NCBI RefSeq assembly: GCF_022879575.1 | Contig: NZ_CP084260.1 | Span: forward strand, 682,001-746,000 | From: Caballeronia sp. SL2Y3 | GTDB lineage: Bacteria > Pseudomonadota > Gammaproteobacteria > Burkholderiales > Burkholderiaceae | Direction of reading: 5' to 3' | Length of the DNA: 64,000 nt | Shown: positions 28,191 through 36,612 of the stretch, piece by piece | Position numbering within the stretch: the stretch's first letter is position 1 | Layout of the letters: each line of letters opens with the position of its first letter | Program-made: the position numbers and the translations under genes | Notes under the pieces: model-generated | The model's input: only the letters and a program-made list of their open reading frames with translations | The model's database searches: none | What the model was told of the DNA's origin: nothing

Positions 28191-30296
28191 ATGAGTCAGA
28201 CACCGCTGCCCGTCTCCGCTTCAGTGGAACCGGACATCGAGATCGATCAGGATTCGCTTCTCGATGCCGACAAGCCGCACGCGGCGCGCAAGTACATCGA
28301 CGCGGTTCTCGAACAGTCGTTTCGTCATCTGTTCGGGCCGACCGCCACGCCGGAGCAGCCGCGCAAGCACGACGTCGTTTCCATCGCGAATCTGACGAAC
28401 GCGCTGGCAAGCTACATCTCCGCCGACGAGATCAAGGAAGTCAAGTCGGCGTTCCATTTCAGCGACGAAGCGCATCTCGGGCAATATCGCCAGAGCGGGG
28501 AGCCGTACATCACGCATCCGGTCGCGGTCGCGGAAATCTGCGCGGGCTGGAAGCTGGACGCGCAGTCCATCATGGCCGCGCTCCTCCATGACGTGATTGA
28601 AGATCAGGGCGTGACCAAGACCGAAATCGCCGAGCGTTTCGGCGCGAAGGTCGCGGAACTGGTCGACGGCTTGTCCAAGCTGGACAAGATGGAATTCCGC
28701 AACCGCGAGGAAGCGCAGGCGGAGAACTTCCGCAAGATGCTGCTCGCCATGGCGCGCGATGTGCGCGTCATCTTGGTGAAGCTCGCCGACCGGCTGCACA
28801 ACATGCGCACGCTGGGCGCGGTGCCGCCGGAGAAGCGTCGGCGCGTCGCGCGCGAAACGCTGGATATCTACGCGCCGATCGCGCATCGGCTCGGCCTCAA
28901 CAACACGTATCGCGAGTTGCAGGACCTGAGCTTCGCGAACTTCAACCCGAACCGCTACGCCACGCTCGAAAAAGCGGTGAAGGCGGCGCGCGGCAACCGG
29001 CGCGAGGTGGTCGGCAAGATTCTCGAAGCGGTGCAGCGCACGATTGCGGACGCGAAGATCAGCGCCGAAGTCACCGGCCGCGAAAAGACCATCTACAGCA
29101 TCTACAAGAAGATGCGGGACAAGCAGTTGTCGTTCTCGCAAGTGCTGGATGTGTACGGCTTTCGCGTGGTCGTGGAAAGCGCGCTGGAGTGCTATACGTG
29201 CATCGGCGCGCTGCATGCGCTCTACAAGCCCGTGCCGGGCAAGTTCAAGGATTACATCGCCATTCCGAAGGTGAACGGCTATCAGTCGTTGCACACCACG
29301 CTCGTCGGGCCGTTCGGCGCGCCGATCGAGTTCCAGATTCGCACGCGCAAGATGCACGAGATCGCCGAGGCAGGCGTAGCGGCGCATTGGCTGTACAAGA
29401 ACGGCGGCGCCGATCTGAACGACGTGCAGAAGCGCGCGCATCAATGGCTCAAATCGCTGCTCGACATCCAGAGCGAGGCGGGCGATTCGAGCGAATTCCT
29501 CGAACACGTCAAGATCGACCTGTTCCCTGACGCGGTCTACGTGTTCACGCCGAAGTCCAAGATCATGCCGCTGCCGCGTGGCGCGACGGCGCTCGACTTC
29601 GCGTATTCGATCCACAGCGACCTCGGCAATCAGTGCGTCGCGGTCAAGATCAACAACGAACTGCTGCCGCTGCGCACGGAGCTGAAGAGCGGCGATATCG
29701 TCGAAGTGATCACCGCGCCGTATTCGAAGCCGAATCCCGCGTGGCTCGGCTTCGTGCGCACCGGCAAGGCGCGCTCGGCCATCCGTCACTATCTGAAGAC
29801 GATGCGCCTGAACGAATCCGTGCAGCTCGGCGAGCGCCTCGTCGATCAAAGTCTCAAGGGCTACGGCCTCGCGCTGTCGGACGTCACGCCGGAAGTGTGG
29901 GACAAGCTCGTGCTGTGGACCGGCAACAAGACGCGTCAGGAAATCTTCGCGGATATCGGCCTCGGCCGGCGCGTGGCGGCGGTCATGGCCAAGCGCATCG
30001 AAGTGCTGATGAACGGCATCGCGGACGACGAGGATCATCCGCATCGCGAGCACCACAACACCAATACCGCGCCGCCCGTGGTCATCACCGGGACGGAAGG
30101 CATGTCGGTGCAACTGTCGCCGTGCTGCCGCCCGATTCCGGGCGACGACATCATGGGCTATATCGGCATCGGGCTCGGCATGGCGATCCACACGACGGAA
30201 TGCCGCGTCGCGCAGCGCATCCACCGGCGCGATCCGGGACGCTGGATCGACGTGGCATGGGCGCCGCAGCCGGGCGTCTCTTCGACGTCGCCGTGA
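28191..30296 (+). CDS. spoT: SpoT/Rel-type (p)ppGpp synthetase-hydrolase, ACT domain lost by frameshift
   Basis: Bifunctional stringent-response enzyme. Seen in order: HD hydrolase domain with LLHDVIED near residue 130; synthetase domain from GREKTIYSIYKK near 296, with KFKDYIAIPKVNGYQSLHT (the basic xFKD form of bifunctional enzymes); TGS domain VYVFTPKSKIMPLPRGATALDF near 450; conserved Cys-rich SPCCRPIPGD region. The frame stops after 701 residues with the tail GVSSTSP, whereas the family ends in an ACT domain. That domain is present just downstream in another frame (see next entry); one base, probably C, is missing after 30275. Confidence 0.93.
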   Translation: MSQTPLPVSASVEPDIEIDQDSLLDADKPHAARKYIDAVLEQSFRHLFGPTATPEQPRKHDVVSIANLTNALASYISADEIKEVKSAFHFSDEAHLGQYRQSGEPYITHPVAVAEICAGWKLDAQSIMAALLHDVIEDQGVTKTEIAERFGAKVAELVDGLSKLDKMEFRNREEAQAENFRKMLLAMARDVRVILVKLADRLHNMRTLGAVPPEKRRRVARETLDIYAPIAHRLGLNNTYRELQDLSFANFNPNRYATLEKAVKAARGNRREVVGKILEAVQRTIADAKISAEVTGREKTIYSIYKKMRDKQLSFSQVLDVYGFRVVVESALECYTCIGALHALYKPVPGKFKDYIAIPKVNGYQSLHTTLVGPFGAPIEFQIRTRKMHEIAEAGVAAHWLYKNGGADLNDVQKRAHQWLKSLLDIQSEAGDSSEFLEHVKIDLFPDAVYVFTPKSKIMPLPRGATALDFAYSIHSDLGNQCVAVKINNELLPLRTELKSGDIVEVITAPYSKPNPAWLGFVRTGKARSAIRHYLKTMRLNESVQLGERLVDQSLKGYGLALSDVTPEVWDKLVLWTGNKTRQEIFADIGLGRRVAAVMAKRIEVLMNGIADDEDHPHREHHNTNTAPPVVITGTEGMSVQLSPCCRPIPGDDIMGYIGIGLGMAIHTTECRVAQRIHRRDPGRWIDVAWAPQPGVSSTSP

Positions 30297-30586
30297 AGGT
30301 GCTCGTGAAGAACACGAAGGGCGTGTTCGCGCGCGTGGCGGCGGATATCACGTCGGCGGACGCGAACATCGTTCACATCGCGATGGACGAGGACGTCTCG
30401 CAGGAAGCGAAGCTGCTGCGCTTCGTCATTCAGGTGAGCGATCGCGTGCATCTCGCGAACGTGATGCGTCGCGTGCGCACGAATCTGGACGTGATGCGCA
30501 TTGCGCGCGAGCGTCCGAGCGACGAGCCGCATCATCGCAATCAGGACGGCGGCATGCGCATCGACCGGGAACGCGCCGACTACTGA
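30276..30586 (+). pseudogene. Out-of-frame ACT (RelA C-terminal) domain of spoT
   Basis: Read one frame away from the main spoT frame, this stretch encodes RLFDVAVKVLVKNTKGVF, VNxVHIAMDED-like DANIVHIAMDED and VHLANVMRRVR. That is the ACT domain which senses amino-acid status in Rel/SpoT enzymes, and it ends at the natural stop at 30586. Adding one base after 30275 joins it to the main frame and gives a protein of about 798 residues. There is no slippery heptamer or internal start, so the tail is probably not translated unless the deletion is a sequencing error. Confidence 0.85.
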
Positions 30587-30649
30587 TCCGGCGCGGGAAC
30601 GCGGCGTGCATGCGGTCGTCAGTCGACCGAAAGCATGGAGAGCGCCGAT

Positions 30650-31141
30650 ATGAATACATCCGACCTCGAAGGCCCCACGCTCGATTACTGGGTGGCGCGC
30701 GGCCTTCACGACTTCATCAGGGAAATCCACTTCACCGACAGCGGCACGACGCTTTCGATCCGCGGCAACGACCGCGGCAAGGCGTGGGACGGGCGGTTTC
30801 TGCCGTCGACGTCGTGGGAGGCCGCCTCTGTCGTGCTGGAGCGCGCCTGCCGGCTCGAAATGAGCGATGTTGGGCGCGGCGAAGTGGAATGCACCGCGAC
30901 GTTCGGCAAGGACGGCGAGCCGGTGCGCGCGCGCGGGCCGTCGCTACGCGTGGCGCTCTTGCGCGCGTTTGTGCGGCATTCGTTCGGCGATACCGTCGAG
31001 GATGTCTACTTGCGGCATCCGCAGACCTTGCTCGGCACGCGCGCGGAAGCGATCAGCGAGCCGACGGCGTTCATCTCGGCCGAGGATGTGCCGGCGCCCA
31101 ACGCGCGCATCGGCGATATCAAGTCGCCGCCGCGGCCCTGA
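30650..31141 (+). CDS. Hypothetical protein, NinX/DUF2591-like
   Basis: A soluble 163-residue protein. The opening MNTSDLEGPTLDYWVARGLHD, the central FLPSTSWEAASVVLERACR and the later ALLRAFVRHSFGDTVEDV resemble phage NinX / DUF2591 proteins, whose role is unknown. The start at 30650 has GGAG about 9 bases upstream; another in-frame ATG lies 15 bases earlier. It ends just before the tRNA-Arg terminator on the other strand. No phage genes are nearby. Confidence 0.65.
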   Translation: MNTSDLEGPTLDYWVARGLHDFIREIHFTDSGTTLSIRGNDRGKAWDGRFLPSTSWEAASVVLERACRLEMSDVGRGEVECTATFGKDGEPVRARGPSLRVALLRAFVRHSFGDTVEDVYLRHPQTLLGTRAEAISEPTAFISAEDVPAPNARIGDIKSPPRP

Positions 31142-31172
31142 CGATCAGCGTAGCGATAAGCGCGGCCAAAAC

Positions 31173-31201
31173 AAAAAGGGCCTTCCGGATGGAAGGCCCT
31201 T
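31173..31201 (-). terminator. Terminator after tandem tRNA-Arg genes
   Basis: On the minus strand an 11-bp stem AAGGGCCTTCC / GGAAGGCCCTT with a 4-base loop is followed by TTTTGTTTT. It lies 6 bases beyond the proximal tRNA. Confidence 0.93.
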
Positions 31202-31207
31202 CGAAAG

Positions 31208-31284
31208 TGGCGCGGCTGGCAGGATTCGAACCCACGACCCCTTGGTTCGTAGCCAAGTACTCTATCCAACTGAGCTACAGCCGC
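31208..31284 (-). tRNA. tRNA-Arg(ACG), copy 1
   Basis: Seventy-seven bases including encoded CCA. The acceptor GCGGCTG / CAGCCGC is paired, and the anticodon loop CTACGAA gives ACG (A34 is usually modified to inosine). Confidence 0.97.
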
Positions 31285-31383
31285 ACGCAAAACGGTGCTA
31301 CTAAACGGTACTACTACTTGTGACTTCAACGCGCTTTTGGTTAAGCGCTGGTGTTCGGCTTTGAAGCAAAACACCGGAAAAAG

Positions 31384-31460
31384 TGGCGCGGCTGGCAGGA
31401 TTCGAACCCACGACCCCTTGGTTCGTAGCCAAGTACTCTATCCAACTGAGCTACAGCCGC
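31384..31460 (-). tRNA. tRNA-Arg(ACG), copy 2
   Basis: Identical in sequence to copy 1, 99 bp upstream in the direction of transcription, and probably in the same primary transcript. The short flanks next to both copies are also alike, which indicates a local duplication. Confidence 0.97.
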
Positions 31461-31614
31461 ACGCAGAAGCGGAATTATAGCCAAGCCTGTTTGAAAAAGG
31501 AAGAGGCGTTGACCGAAAAGTGGCTGAGACCGGCTAGCGCCGTGGTAAGTTGACGATTACACGCCTCTACACACTCAGCGCGCGATGCGCGGAATTCTGG
31601 AATTGGTTTGCATC

Positions 31615-32166
31615 ATGAACAAGGCATTTGTCAAAGAATCCGACGAGAGCGACGACGATCTCGAACTGGCCCAGCCGGATGTGCCGGCGGGCGCGAAGAA
31701 CTACATCACGCCTGCGGGGCATCAGCGGCTGCGTGACGAGCTGCTGCAACTGCTCGACAACGAGCGCCCCGAAGTGGTCAAGCTCGTGTCGTGGGCGGCG
31801 TCCAACGGTGATCGCTCGGAGAATGGCGACTACATCTACGGCAAGCGGCGCCTGCGAGAGATCGACCGGCGCATCCGCTTTCTAACCAAGCGTCTCGATC
31901 TCGCGGAGGTCGTGGATGCGCGCAAGCAGGAGAACGTCGATCAGGTCTTTTTCGGCGCGACGGTGGACTACGCGGGCGACGACGGCATCGTGCATACGGT
32001 GACGATCGTCGGCGTCGACGAGGTCGATCTGGACCGCGGGCACGTGAGTTGGATCTCGCCGGTCGCGCGGGCGCTCCTGAAAGCGCGTATCGGCGATACG
32101 GTGCCGCTGCACACGCCGGCGGGCGTGCAGCAGATCGATATTCTTGATGTGCGGTATCCGCGCTAG
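31615..32166 (+). CDS. greB: Transcription elongation factor GreB
   Basis: Stimulates RNA polymerase to cleave backtracked transcripts. The 183-residue protein has the N-terminal coiled coil with the tip ENGDYIYGKRRLREIDRRIRFLTKRL (GreB-type acidic/basic pattern) and a C-terminal FKBP-like domain (SWISPVARALLKARIGDTVPL). A short acidic extension (ESDESDDDLEL) precedes the coil. ATG at 31615 chosen; an upstream in-frame ATG adds ten residues without support. Confidence 0.92.
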   Translation: MNKAFVKESDESDDDLELAQPDVPAGAKNYITPAGHQRLRDELLQLLDNERPEVVKLVSWAASNGDRSENGDYIYGKRRLREIDRRIRFLTKRLDLAEVVDARKQENVDQVFFGATVDYAGDDGIVHTVTIVGVDEVDLDRGHVSWISPVARALLKARIGDTVPLHTPAGVQQIDILDVRYPR

Positions 32167-32192
32167 TTCGCGCGTCACGCGACGAACGGACG

Positions 32193-32226
32193 AAAAAAAA
32201 GCCGCTCCGAAGAGCGGCTTTTTGAC
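32193..32226. terminator. Bidirectional terminator, greB / porin
   Basis: AAAAAAGCCGCTC and GAGCGGCTTTTT form a perfect stem with an A-run and a T-run, between convergent genes. Confidence 0.95.
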
Positions 32227-32247
32227 AAGCAGAACTGCAGTCGAGGC

Positions 32248-33399
32248 TTAGAAGCGGTGACGAACGCCAACCGTTGCCGAGACTTGGTTCGACGTCGACG
32301 AGATGCCAACGCCGTTGATCGTCGCGCCGATGTTCGTGCCGTCCGTGTTCGTCACGTGCTGGTACTCGCCCTGCAGGTACACGTCGGTACGCTTCGACAG
32401 CGCGTATGCCGTTTGCAGGTCGACCTGGTGGAACTTCGGCTTCACGCCTTCGATGCGCGCATCGGTGAACGTGTAGTTCGCTGCCAGCGACAGAGCCGGC
32501 GTTAGGTTGTAGCGGCCGTTCACTTCGTAGTTCTGGAAGCGCACGCTGTTGCCCAGCGCGAGGTTGCCGAGACCTTGCGAGCCGACGTTCGTCAGACCGA
32601 CGCCGCTGTCGAGCATGGTCTGCGTGAAGACGAAACCGACCGTCGCCGGACCGAACGCGTAGTTCAGGCCACCGCCGAAGATGCGCTGACGGCCTGCCGA
32701 GAACGGAGCCTGGTCAGCCGTGACCGCGCCGCCCGCGATTGCCGCGCCCGCTGCATTGAGCGGCGCGCTGTTGTTCGTCTGGAAGTACGCACCCGCCACG
32801 TTCAACGGACCGTAGTTGTACGACACGCCCGCGCTGTACGCACGGTTGTTCGCGAAACCGCCAGCCTGGTTCGAGAAACCGTACATCGCGCCGAACTTCA
32901 GACCAGCATAGTTTGCGCTCGTGTACTTGACCGAGTTGTCGACGCGGAACGTGTTGGTCAGGTTGTCGTTATCGAACGGGTGGGCGAACTGCGTGCCGCC
33001 GTATTGCGTGCCCGTCAGAGCCAGAGGCCCGAGGAAGTCGACCACGGAGTCATATTGACGGCCGAGGGTAACGGCGCCGAACTGGGTGCTCGACAGACCG
33101 ACATATGCCTGACGGCCAAACTCACGACCACCTTGGCCGTTCGTGCCGTTCATGATGTTGAAGCCGTTCTCCAACGTGAAGATCGCCTTCAGGCCGCCGC
33201 CCAGGTCTTCCGAACCACGCAGGCCCCAACGGCTGCCGTTGACCGCGCCGCTCGTCGCCTTCCAGTTGCTGTGGCCGTTCTGATTGTTCGTGTAGGTGAT
33301 GCCCGCATCGATCAGGCCGTAGAGCGTGACGCTGCTTTGCGCGTGAGCTGCGGTAGCGAAGACGCCCGTGAGGGCTGCGACCATGAGAGTCTTTTTCAT
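32248..33399 (-). CDS. Outer-membrane porin, OmpC/Omp32 family
   Basis: Trimeric general porin of the betaproteobacterial type, 383 residues. A signal peptide (MKKTLMVAALTGVFATAAHA) precedes the first strand SSVTLYGLIDAGITY. The PEFG-like constriction loop region follows GREFGRQAYVGLSS and the typical TLGRQYDS. The chain ends VGVRHRF with the C-terminal Phe needed for BAM assembly. GGAG lies about 8 bases before the start. A candidate small RNA is encoded 420 bp upstream; porin mRNAs are frequent sRNA targets in other bacteria. Confidence 0.95.
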   Translation of the reverse strand: MKKTLMVAALTGVFATAAHAQSSVTLYGLIDAGITYTNNQNGHSNWKATSGAVNGSRWGLRGSEDLGGGLKAIFTLENGFNIMNGTNGQGGREFGRQAYVGLSSTQFGAVTLGRQYDSVVDFLGPLALTGTQYGGTQFAHPFDNDNLTNTFRVDNSVKYTSANYAGLKFGAMYGFSNQAGGFANNRAYSAGVSYNYGPLNVAGAYFQTNNSAPLNAAGAAIAGGAVTADQAPFSAGRQRIFGGGLNYAFGPATVGFVFTQTMLDSGVGLTNVGSQGLGNLALGNSVRFQNYEVNGRYNLTPALSLAANYTFTDARIEGVKPKFHQVDLQTAYALSKRTDVYLQGEYQHVTNTDGTNIGATINGVGISSTSNQVSATVGVRHRF

Positions 33400-33808
33400 C
33401 TTTGTAACTCCGAGAGCAGATTGGGCCTAAGGAACCCAGGCTTTGAGGAAACCTCGCTGCGACCGGCTGCGAGAGGCGCGGTCGGAGGAGCAACATGCCG
33501 CCAGGGGCGACACATTTGTTTCCGGACCAGACGAAGTGTAAAGAGGGTGTTACAGACAGGACGTTCCAGTTCGCGCAATAAATCATTCTCCGATTAGCAA
33601 TGATCGAAAGAGGCGTTTTTCGCCTTTATTTTCAATGCTTTATAGTCGAATAAAGTGTCGCGCGATTAAGTGTCAACCAATGCGCGTTGCAGATGCGCGA
33701 CACGATTCACGCGTTCAGGCAATCGGATAACTCCAAGAAAACGGATTGTTGAGGAATTGGCAACAGAAGATTGCTGCGCCTGAGGGTAATTATTGCGATG
33801 GCCGTGGC
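33400..33808. other. Porin upstream region
   Basis: About 400 bp of AT-richer sequence between the porin start and the sRNA candidate. It should contain the porin promoter and leader. A small hairpin (AGGCG-T5-CGCCT followed by TTATTTT) at 33611-33630 could be a weak plus-strand terminator. No coding frame is convincing. Confidence 0.45.
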
Positions 33809-33819
33809 TATACTGTCAT

Positions 33820-33903
33820 TTCTGCTTTCCGAAGCAGACTTTTTCGTTGACGGAAAAGATCTCCAAACTTTGTCAGCGCGGCCTTTGGGTCGCGCTTTTT
33901 TTT
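33820..33903 (+). ncRNA. Candidate small regulatory RNA with terminator
   Basis: A TATACT -10-like hexamer at 33809-33814 would start transcription near 33820. The following 84 bases fold into three consecutive hairpins. The first is TCTGCTT/AAGCAGA, 7 bp (33821-33838). The second is CTTTTTCG/CGGAAAAG, 8 bp with one G-U pair (33839-33858). The third is a 9-bp GC-rich terminator stem (33875-33896) with eight T. The unpaired linker ATCTCCAAACTTTGTC lies between hairpins 2 and 3 and could be the seed. No good -35 element is seen and no coding frame fits. The family is unknown to me. Confidence 0.55.
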
Positions 33904-33928
33904 GCCGATCTCTCTCCGTCGCGCCGGA

Positions 33929-34168
33929 TCAAAGCGTCTCCAAGCCCACGGCCTCGTGCGAGTCCGGCACCAGGTCGTCGTCGAGCGGCGTCGCCCAGTC
34001 CTCCATGACGTAGCGGCGGGCGTCCATCGGCGATGCAAGCAGGTTCTGCCAGTGGTCGCCATGCCATGCCGGTTCAAATGGAAGTGGCGATATCGACGGC
34101 GTGCTCGGTGAAAAAGACGGACCGACGCGTGATTTCAGCCATTGCGCGAAGTGCGTCAAGTAATTCAT
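33929..34168 (-). CDS. Small protein, function unknown
   Basis: A 79-residue soluble protein, aromatic and Pro-rich in the N-terminal half (HFAQWLKSRVG, PFEPAWHGDHWQNLLASP) and acidic at the end (DWATPLDDDLVPDSHEAVG). The ATG is preceded by a strong ribosome site GGGAGGA, which is the main reason to accept it. No domain recognised. Its 3' end meets the terminator of the plus-strand sRNA candidate. Confidence 0.6.
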   Translation of the reverse strand: MNYLTHFAQWLKSRVGPSFSPSTPSISPLPFEPAWHGDHWQNLLASPMDARRYVMEDWATPLDDDLVPDSHEAVGLETL

Positions 34169-34849
34169 CGTCGATCCTCCCGTTCATTACGCCGCGTGCT
34201 GATTCCAATGATCCTCTCGGGCGGAGAATCAGGCAAGGCGAGTTAACACTTAATCTTGCGCAATGGCTTTTAAAGACCGTGCGAGATAATCAGTCGGGAG
34301 AGTCGCTCCTTTTTTATTGAGCCTTATAGGGGGAGTAAAACTGTCGCATGATTCAACTGAGGCTGATTGAACAGGCGTGATTAATACGGACCATATAATC
34401 CCGTGCGCCGTTAATAAGGAGGTAATCAGCCGTGGCGCGTCGTGCGCGGCCTTGCGAGGCTGCGCAACCCGACAGGCTCGGCGCAGCCGCCTTGGCGGGA
34501 AGGGTGCGGCCCGCTATGGATGCCCGGCGAGCCCTAGCACGCCAAATCTCTGAAAAAATATTCGCCTAAGGGTCTGCTGGCTCGGGGCTTATACCAATTT
34601 GCAAACCGGTAAATTTGAGCGGAAGCGTACAAACCCGTTATGCGTTATGGTCGCCCCTGCGACTCCATAATAGCCGGGTAAATCGGTGAAAATACTTACG
34701 CCGATGCCCTAAAGATATCCGATGAAATGCCGCCCACACCCGCTTTCTCCGAAATTTCCGCCGATGCCTCCGAGATACCAGTGCGTTAGAATGGGCAATT
34801 CAGAAACCTCCGCTGCACGGCCGAAGCCGCCGCATTGCCTCAGATCACG
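34169..34849. other. AT-rich intergenic region with a -10 element
   Basis: About 680 bp between divergent genes, much of it AT-richer than the genome. It contains a perfect TATAAT at 34394-34399 (no well-spaced -35; TTGAAC at 34367 is 21 bases away), a strong AAGGAGGT at 34416-34423, and a GC-rich block at 34432-34550 that could fold. Further right nothing is recognised up to the exonuclease gene. Confidence 0.45.
34432..34569 (+). CDS. Candidate short ORF behind a strong ribosome site
   Basis: A 45-codon frame starts with GTG eight bases after AAGGAGGT, itself just downstream of a TATAAT hexamer. The product would be basic and Arg/Ala-rich, beginning MARRARPCEAAQPDRL. The same DNA is strongly structured (GCGCGGCCT and AGGCTGCGC pair), so a non-coding leader is an alternative. 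There is no homology to support it. Confidence 0.25.
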   Translation: MARRARPCEAAQPDRLGAAALAGRVRPAMDARRALARQISEKIFA

Positions 34850-35998
34850 ATGCACCCTCATTTCCCTCCCGCGCTGAGCCTGCCTTCCACCCCTCTCGTT
34901 TTCGTCGATCTCGAAACCACAGGCGGCACGTTCGGCGTCGATCGCATTACTGAAATCGGAATTGTCGAGGCCGGGCCGCAAGGCGTGTCGCAGTGGACCT
35001 CGCTCGTGAATCCGGAGCGGCCGATTCCCGCATTCGTTCAGCAGCTGACCGGCATCGACGACGCGATGGTGCGAGACGCGCCCACGTTCGCCGAACTCGC
35101 GGCCGGCCTGCTCGACCGGATGGACGGGCGGCTCTTCGTCGCCCACAACGCGCACTTCGACCACAGTTTTCTGAAGGGCGAGTTCAGGCGCATCGGCATG
35201 CGCTTCGTGCCGGACGTGCTGTGCACCGTCCAACTGTCGCGGGCGGTGTATCCGGCCGAAACGCGGCACGGTCTGGATGCGCTCGTCGAACGTCACGCGC
35301 TCGTGCCTGCCGCCCGGCATCGCGCGCTCGCCGATGCGGATCTCCTCTGGCAGTTCTGGCAGCATCTGCATCGGGCGCACGCGCCGGAGACGGTTGCCGA
35401 GCACGTGGGCCGCGTGACGCGCCGGTTTCGGCTTGCGGCGCAGATCGACGAAGACACCATCGAGCGCATTCCGGCCGGCTGCGGCGCGTACGTGTTCTTC
35501 GGCGACGACGACGCGCCGCTCTATGTCGGCCGCAGCGTGCGGCTGCGCCAGCGCGTGCGTTCGCATTTGACCGGGCCGCGCCGATCAGCGAAAGATCTGC
35601 GCCTGGCCGCGCTCGTGCGGCGCGTGGAATGGAAGGCGACGGGCGGCGAAATCGGCGCGATGCTTGCCGAAGCGCAAATGATCGCGACGCTGCGTCCTTC
35701 GCTCAATCGCGCGCCGAAGTCCCGTTCTGGCGATGCGCGCGGCATGCCGTGGCCGCACGCAGGCGCCATCGCAATCGAGGAACGCGACGCGGCAAGCGGG
35801 CAACGCGCATGGCATGTCATCGACAACTGGCAGTACTTCGGCACGGCTGAGTCGCTCGAGCAAGCAAGAGAATTGCGCGGAAAGGCCGAGCCCGCGCGTT
35901 TTGACCTCGCCATCTACCGCATTCTCGGCGAACGTCTTGCTCGCGGTCTCGCGTTCGTGCCGTTGCGGCAGGACGTGCTGGCGAGCGCGACTTCGTAA
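34850..35998 (+). CDS. DnaQ-like 3'-5' exonuclease fused to GIY-YIG nuclease domain
   Basis: A 382-residue two-domain nuclease. Residues about 15-175 form a DEDDh exonuclease: FVDLETTGG (D20, E22), HNAHFDHSFL and HRALADADL carry the acidic and His ligands. Residues about 205-290 form a GIY-YIG domain (GAYVFFGDDDAPLYVGRS, later LAEAQMIATLRPSLNRAP with its Glu), like UvrC and Cho. Such fusions exist in other proteobacteria and suggest a DNA-repair role. ATG at 34850 used; an in-frame TTG 15 bases earlier is possible. It ends 2 bp before a convergent gene. Confidence 0.85.
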   Translation: MHPHFPPALSLPSTPLVFVDLETTGGTFGVDRITEIGIVEAGPQGVSQWTSLVNPERPIPAFVQQLTGIDDAMVRDAPTFAELAAGLLDRMDGRLFVAHNAHFDHSFLKGEFRRIGMRFVPDVLCTVQLSRAVYPAETRHGLDALVERHALVPAARHRALADADLLWQFWQHLHRAHAPETVAEHVGRVTRRFRLAAQIDEDTIERIPAGCGAYVFFGDDDAPLYVGRSVRLRQRVRSHLTGPRRSAKDLRLAALVRRVEWKATGGEIGAMLAEAQMIATLRPSLNRAPKSRSGDARGMPWPHAGAIAIEERDAASGQRAWHVIDNWQYFGTAESLEQARELRGKAEPARFDLAIYRILGERLARGLAFVPLRQDVLASATS

Positions 35999-36000
35999 CG

Positions 36001-36612
36001 TCAGCCGACCGCGCCGACGCCCCCGGCCGCGCACACGTGCGACAACGCACGTCCGAGCGGCGCGTTCATCGACGAGTCATAGCGCGTGACGTGCTTCCAG
36101 CGCGCGAGGCTGTCGGCGAGGCGCAGCGGACAGTCATCGGCGTGGCGCATCGGCTCGATACGGGCAAGGCCGGTCAACAGCGCGGTGGTCAGCCGGTCCA
36201 GCTTCGGACGCGTGTCGGTAGCGAGATCGGGCGGCGAACCTTCGGGCGCGGCCTTCAGCGCGCGCCAGTTCGCGAACAGCGCGTTCTGCACGTCCTTGCT
36301 AGCGTCGATCTGATCGCGGAAGAACTGTTGCGCGAACTCGGGATCGATGTCCGCGGCGCGCGCTTTTTCGTCCACGTGCCGGAGCAGCGCGGCTTCACGC
36401 GGCCCGTCGGTGATCGGCTCATGGCGCGCCCATTTGTAGCGGGCGACCGGTTCCGCGAGTGCCAAGCGTTGTGAAACGAGCGCGATGAGGTTGGTGAACG
36501 CCGTGTCGTCGCCATCTGCTTGTGCGGGCGCGGCGGCCGCGAGCAGCAGCGTGCAGGCGACGGTCAGGCGAGAAAGAAGAGAGAGGAGAACGGGGGCCGA
36601 TCGGTGGCGCAT
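36001..36612 (-). CDS. Periplasmic chorismate mutase, AroQ-gamma type
   Basis: Predicted secreted enzyme that converts chorismate to prephenate, 203 residues. A signal peptide ends APAQA near residue 32. The mature all-helical part has FTNLIALVSQRLALAEPVARYKWARHEPITD, whose Arg, Lys and spacing fit the active-site helix of gamma-class mutases, and FAQQFFRDQIDASKDVQ as the second catalytic helix. The start at 36612 gives a proper signal. What exported chorismate mutases do in free-living bacteria is unclear. Confidence 0.8.
   Translation of the reverse strand: MRHRSAPVLLSLLSRLTVACTLLLAAAAPAQADGDDTAFTNLIALVSQRLALAEPVARYKWARHEPITDGPREAALLRHVDEKARAADIDPEFAQQFFRDQIDASKDVQNALFANWRALKAAPEGSPPDLATDTRPKLDRLTTALLTGLARIEPMRHADDCPLRLADSLARWKHVTRYDSSMNAPLGRALSHVCAAGGVGAVG

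Noticed and set aside
30270..30300. Programmed ribosomal frameshift in spoT
   Set aside because: No slippery heptamer, stimulatory hairpin or internal Shine-Dalgarno at the junction; a deletion or sequencing error is simpler.
31208..31460. Near-identical repeats about 176 bp apart, considered as a CRISPR-like array
   Set aside because: The repeats are two complete tRNA-Arg(ACG) genes.
34285..34316. GGAG/CTCC hairpin followed by TTTTTT, considered as a terminator
   Set aside because: The stem is only four to five base pairs and no plus-strand transcript is expected there.
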